From Asterias rubens (taxonomy: Eukaryota; Echinodermata; Asteroidea; Forcipulatida; Asteriidae), in contig NC_047068.1 in the NCBI RefSeq assembly GCF_902459465.1, positions 3,038,001 to 3,102,000 on the forward strand: a stretch of DNA of 64,000 nt. Reading direction: 5' to 3'. Within the stretch, counting starts at the first letter, position 1, and each line of letters opens with the position of its first letter. A model generated the notes under the pieces. The model was not told where the DNA came from and ran no database searches. It was given only the letters and a program-made list of their open reading frames with translations. Of this stretch, positions 59,379 to 64,000 are shown piece after piece. The translations under genes and the position numbers were made by a program.

Positions 59379-59757
59379 TTAAAGGAATAATACAGAGTTG
59401 GTTTTTTGCTAAGAAAACAGTTGCTGGCAGTGTTACCACTTTATGTAATCCACCAATATACATAAGCTGACAAACCTGTAGAAATTTTAGATCCATCGGC
59501 CATCTGGGTCACGGGCAAGAAATAGTGAAAAAATTATTATACATTTTGTATGACATCGATTAATAATAAATAATTAATAACAACACTGAGATAAACTCCA
59601 ATAAGAAATGAGTTTTATTTATTTCTCATCACATTTCAGTTAGAAATATTTCAAAGGATGTTTTCTACCATCATCATCATTAGACTATGTAAGTTTGCAT
59701 GTATATCTGTGATCTTAGACAAGATTTTGTCTTACTGATTCCGTAATGTCCCTTTAA
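59379..59757. mobile_element. TTAA-type MITE, family G
   Basis: TTAA at both ends; pairs with 40056-40430. Confidence 0.82.
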
Positions 59758-60675
59758 ATGCTCCACTTGGGGCCTAAATATTGTAAGACTTTGCCAGGCA
59801 TACCATAAACCACTTAAGGACAGTGCCGTAACTCTACACCGACACGCAAGGCTTGTTTCCTAGAGAGAGGAATATTGGATGTAGTGATAGGAGAAGGTTC
59901 ATCCTAGAGCCAGTTGAAGAATGTAACGTTGTTATTATTCAGACACAGATGGCAAAGAATACCATTTTATTGTATTTTATTTGTTTATTTTTATTATTAT
60001 TTATTTATTTTTCCACGGAGGAAATTATTTATTCTCACTTTTAAGTGTGAATAAAATGAAGACAACTCCTCACAATAACAAACACGCTGACAATCCAAAA
60101 CAGCAAAATAAAATACAAAATACAAAGTTAACCTGTAACCAATAGTTTAAAAGAGTCCCATTTGTTGTGGAAATTAACCGTGGAATCATGGAGATGTATT
60201 TATCCAAATCCAGTTTCAAAAATGCGAGGGAAGGTCTATTCTCACTCATCTTCATTTGTTTATTATTTTTGTTTGTGAAAAATAAACTCATCTAAATCCT
60301 GTTGTTTTCACACACCTTTCGGCAATTTTGTGCAAATTTCATTAAATCACATTTTGGTCACAATTTAGTATCATTTAGGATACAACAAAGAAACCAGACT
60401 ATTTCTCCTTACAGCCTCGGTTTGATTACATTGATTTGAATAGGAGAAAATCAAGATGGTCGCATTTTGATAAAGGTCCATAGAATATAACCACCAAGGG
60501 CATCTATATAAGCAGGAAACGTCTTACATGCTTTGATCTTGAAATTGACATTTGATCTTTAATCATCTTCCTCTAACAGTTTCTGCGAAGCCCATCAACA
60601 CTTTGCAAGATGATTTTTGTTTCTTAGGGTATTTTAGGGTATTTTTTTTTATAAAACAGACAGACATATAAATGA

Positions 60676-60825
60676 ACCAAGACACTGCTCTAGAATTGCA
60701 AGGGTCGTGGGTTCGAATCCCACCCGAGTTAGTATGCCTGTGATATTTGTTTCACAGAACTCGGGAAAGTACTGAGTATACAGTGCTAACACACATCGAT
60801 GAATGGGTAACAACCAAAATTAATA
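60676..60825 (+). repeat. tRNA-related SINE (TCTAGTTGG type), 5' truncated
   Basis: Starts inside the tRNA-like core; the tail is intact. Confidence 0.78.
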
Positions 60826-61175
60826 TTCTTTATCCCCGATGCAATCTATTACAGAACCATGTCTTGAAAGCAGTAAAACAGAGTTTTGAATCAGGATTTT
60901 ATTGTGTCGTATTTCTTTGGTATCTCTTCTGTACATTTGTTAATTTGTGTACACGAGATAGTAGTAAAACATTTAGGTACCACGAAATCACAGCTTGAAA
61001 GAATCCTCAAAGTTTTAAGAGTTTATTATTCATTGTTCGAGACATCTTCCCGAAATGAAAGAAATAATGGTCGGGAAATGACTTGTTAAAACAATTGTAG
61101 AACAAACCCCCCCCCCCCCCCCCCCTCGAAAAAGAAATTAAAAGTAAAAATAAATAAATAATAATAATAATAAAT

Positions 61176-61315
61176 TTAAAGACCCTGAACACTATTGGTA
61201 ATTGTCAAAGACCAGTCTTCTCACTTGGTGTATCTCAACATATGCATACAAAACAAACTGTGAAAATTTGAGTAATCACTCAAATTTTCACAGGTTTTTC
61301 ACTTACAGTGTCCAA
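61176..61315 (+). mobile_element. Family A MITE, short fragment pair
   Basis: Left-end sequence joined to an inverted AATTTTCACAGGTTT piece; a rearranged remnant. Confidence 0.65.
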
Positions 61316-61505
61316 AGAGCGGCTCAAACATAGAATAAATTAAAAAATATATTTCATAAATCTGCTGGAAAAACTTGCTGCTTTGAGGAACTGGTGATGC
61401 CATAAATATGTCATATTCAAAAAGTTGCCTGCAATTTTTATAATCTTTAAAACAACACATTTTGCAGACGTTATATACTCTCTATTTAAAAGCATCTGCT
61501 TTTTT

Positions 61506-61980
61506 TTAAAGGACGCTGGACAGTATTGATAATTGTCAAAGACCAGGCTTTTCACTTAGTGTGTCTCAACATATGCATAAAATAACAAACCTGTGAAAAG
61601 TTGAACTCAATTGGTCGTCAAAGTTGCGAGATAATAATGGAAGAAAAAAACACCCTTGTCACACAAAGTTGTGTGATTTCAGATGCTTGATTTCGGGACC
61701 TAAAAATCGAATTCTGAGGTATCGAAATCAAATTCGTGGAAAATTACTTCTTTCTCGAAAACTAAAGTTATTTCAGAGGGAGCCGTTTCTCACAATATTT
61801 TATACTATATCAACAGCTCCCCATTGCTCATTACCAAGTAAGTTTTTTTGCTAATAATTATTGTGAGTAATAATCAATAGTGACCACAGTTTTCACAGGT
61901 TTGTTATTTTATGCTTATGTTGGGATACACCAAGTGAGAAGACTGGCCTTTGACAATTACAATAGTGTCACTGCCTTTAA
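61506..61980 (+). mobile_element. TTAA-type MITE, family A, with extra inverted end piece
   Basis: TTAA at both ends. A second reverse left end (61890-61980) follows the core, so this is a composite copy. Confidence 0.78.
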
Positions 61981-63169
61981 TATAAAGAAAGTTCCTTTCT
62001 TACCAGGAATGAATATATCCATTCAAAAATGAACCTGAACGCTGTTAGGTATTCAGAATTATAATTAATTCATAATGTCGTGAAGAAATTGTAAAGGTTG
62101 ATTATTCTGAATGGCTACACACTGCAAACCTTTCTTGATTGTATCTCCACCATCAGGGATGAGATTGTTCATACTTTTGGCCGAATTCAGACTTTTTATG
62201 TCTGCCTGGTGAAGAAAATCAGACAATTTTTTTTCCCAAACTAAAGAAATCCTGCTCATTAGTTTACTTCTCTAGTGATTTGAATAGCGTTCCCATAAGC
62301 TCCTTGAATCTATAACCCCAGGGGTTACCAAAATAGTAGAAATCATTTCAACATACCTTTGAATTTGTATCCAAGTTTCATACTTTTTCGTTAGTAATGA
62401 CTCTCGCCCCTGCACCATGCAAACTGTCAATTCTCCCAACGCAAAAAGTCAAAATTTCCCTTGTTTTCAGCCATCACCCCCACCCACAAAAAAAACACCA
62501 ATAATAATATTGAAAAGAGTTTGGTATGAAATTCCATTGTTACAACAGTGCTGTATTATCTCCATGTACTTTTTATTGAACCCATTAAAAATAAATAATT
62601 CTCTGACAAAAAATAGCAATTTTACATTATAAGTTTGCACAAATAATATTTACTACTCAGTTAGGCAAAATAAATTGTAAATATATATATATGTATCTAT
62701 TTTGCAATGTGTATATTTTTGCTACTTAAATATACTTCAACTTGTATAAAAAATAATTTGACATGTGCAGAGTTTTTGAGCATAAATAAATAAACAAACC
62801 GAATCTTGCATTTACTATAGATGATTACATTAAGATATTAAACATATGGGATGTTTTTCCTCAAACTTGTATTTTTGTGTTTCAAATAAAGAATCAACAT
62901 TTAACTGCAAGAGATTGTCAAGCAACATTTCCAATAACTAATTGTCATTGTGTGTAAAATATTGTATTATTTTCCTCCATAAACTAATAACAGATTTTTT
63001 GTTCAGCCTGCAGCCATATGTTGGATTTATTTTTATGGACAATTGATTTTGAGTTGTCTGCACGGTCCATTATGTGAATTCCGTAAAGCTTTTTGACACC
63101 TGCAATTTGTTAGTCTTGAAATCAAGTCGGTAATTGTTACGCGCGGTGTACACACATCCTCGATCCCAG

Positions 63170-63382
63170 GATGTGTGCGAGTCAAAAATTTGACTCACAT
63201 AAATGACCGACCATGTTAGGTCGACGAGGTAAAAGGAAAACCGTGCAATTTCAAGGCATGTTTGTGTGGATCATTGTATTCTACTTTTACAACATCTTTC
63301 TACCCATATGCATTTTATAACAGACGGTTACAAACGCTTTTCAAAGACCGGCTCGACCGATCCAAGGCAACGTGTTCCTTTA
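63170..63382. mobile_element. Family B MITE, right half
   Basis: Centre and right arm ending GGCAACGTGTTCCT with TTAA. Confidence 0.85.
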
Positions 63383-64000
63383 AAATTAAACACCAAAATT
63401 ATTGTTATTTTTGTACCATATGGTGTGAATTTTGATTGTTTTCCGGTATATAAAATGTGACAACACCCAAGATTGACACTTTAACTCTCCCAGTTTTGTC
63501 AGTGTAGTTATTGCCGCTTGATAGGTAATGCTGGATGATGGGGGCGTTTTCCATTGGGTGCCTTTACTCAGTTATTAAAAGTATGTATTGAAAATCTGTG
63601 TGGGCGTTACCCTTTACAAAAAAATAGTGGGTGGATCGTAGATTGAGACAGTTCATGCGTTTGAGTGTGTGATTGTTATTTTTACCCTCACACGATATTA
63701 AAGCAATGTAAAGTGAGGAAATTATGTCGATTATGCGAAAGTCCTTCCAATTATATTCAGATATTTTACATTAAAATGTTTGTACCCTTTTTCAGCCACT
63801 CCTTAGTTTTAATGCTATGAAATAAGTTGTGTAAAATGTTATGTGAACTCTCAGAGCATTATGCCTATATAAAGAATTGTTGCATCTGAATTGCAAACCC
63901 CTACTCGGGGATCAGTGAAATATTGCTCTATAAGCGTATTTTGGCACCATGAGACCTTTATTCCGTGATTATTGCCACTGAATTTGTTTTAAATTACAAA

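Larger units (their letters stand above)
57721..64000. other. No gene seen; repeat-bearing AT-rich DNA
   Basis: Nothing conserved as coding on either strand. It holds SINEs, family G, A and B MITEs and a poly-C run near 61109. Part could be a longer 3' UTR of the HEAT-repeat gene or of a gene beyond the right edge. Confidence 0.55.

Overview
This window is animal nuclear DNA. Its genes are split by introns with GT/AG borders, the intergenic DNA is AT-rich, and the introns and spacers are full of SINEs, short TTAA-flanked and hAT-type MITEs, fold-back elements and microsatellites. Five protein genes can be rebuilt exon by exon, and four match deeply conserved animal families. The repeat style (the roughly 390-bp family beginning AGGCAGTGGACACTATTGG, and several tRNA-related SINEs) together with the gene set suggests a deuterostome marine invertebrate. 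An echinoderm, probably a sea star, is the best guess, but the species cannot be fixed from sequence reading alone.

Layout. 1-3962 (minus): the first five coding exons of IFT140, a subunit of intraflagellar transport complex A; the gene continues past the left edge. 3963-6761: a divergent spacer holding two hAT MITEs and a large fold-back element. 6778-8356 (plus): complete CBY1 (Chibby), three coding exons, with a poly(A) signal near 9580. 11193-14233 (minus): complete TOMM22, three exons, convergent with CBY1. 15611-18641 (minus): complete RPS15A (uS8), three coding exons, with a likely 5'-TOP leader exon near 19801-19830. 21389-57577 (plus): a 27-exon gene of about 36 kb encoding a predicted 1016-residue protein. 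It has an N-terminal coiled coil, an acidic/disordered middle and a C-terminal HEAT/ARM-like solenoid; HEATR4 is the best candidate family but this is unproven. 57721-64000: no coding sequence seen, only repeats and AT-rich DNA.

Context. CBY1 and TOMM22 are also neighbours in human, so this is conserved microsynteny with one gene turned around. IFT140 and CBY1, both cilium/basal-body genes, are divergently arranged. RPS15A and the HEAT-repeat gene are also divergent and may share a promoter region near 19.8-20.1 kb.

The mobile DNA is the most informative non-genic content. Two filled-site/empty-site comparisons inside the window show that two MITE families insert at TTAA and duplicate exactly TTAA, which is piggyBac-like behaviour. 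A third, palindromic family shows 8-bp target duplications (hAT-like) in four copies and a 7/8 match in a fifth. A 599-bp hAT-like element sits inside a TTAA MITE. I found no CRISPR array, operon, phage or prokaryotic system, and no evidence of a novel multi-gene system.
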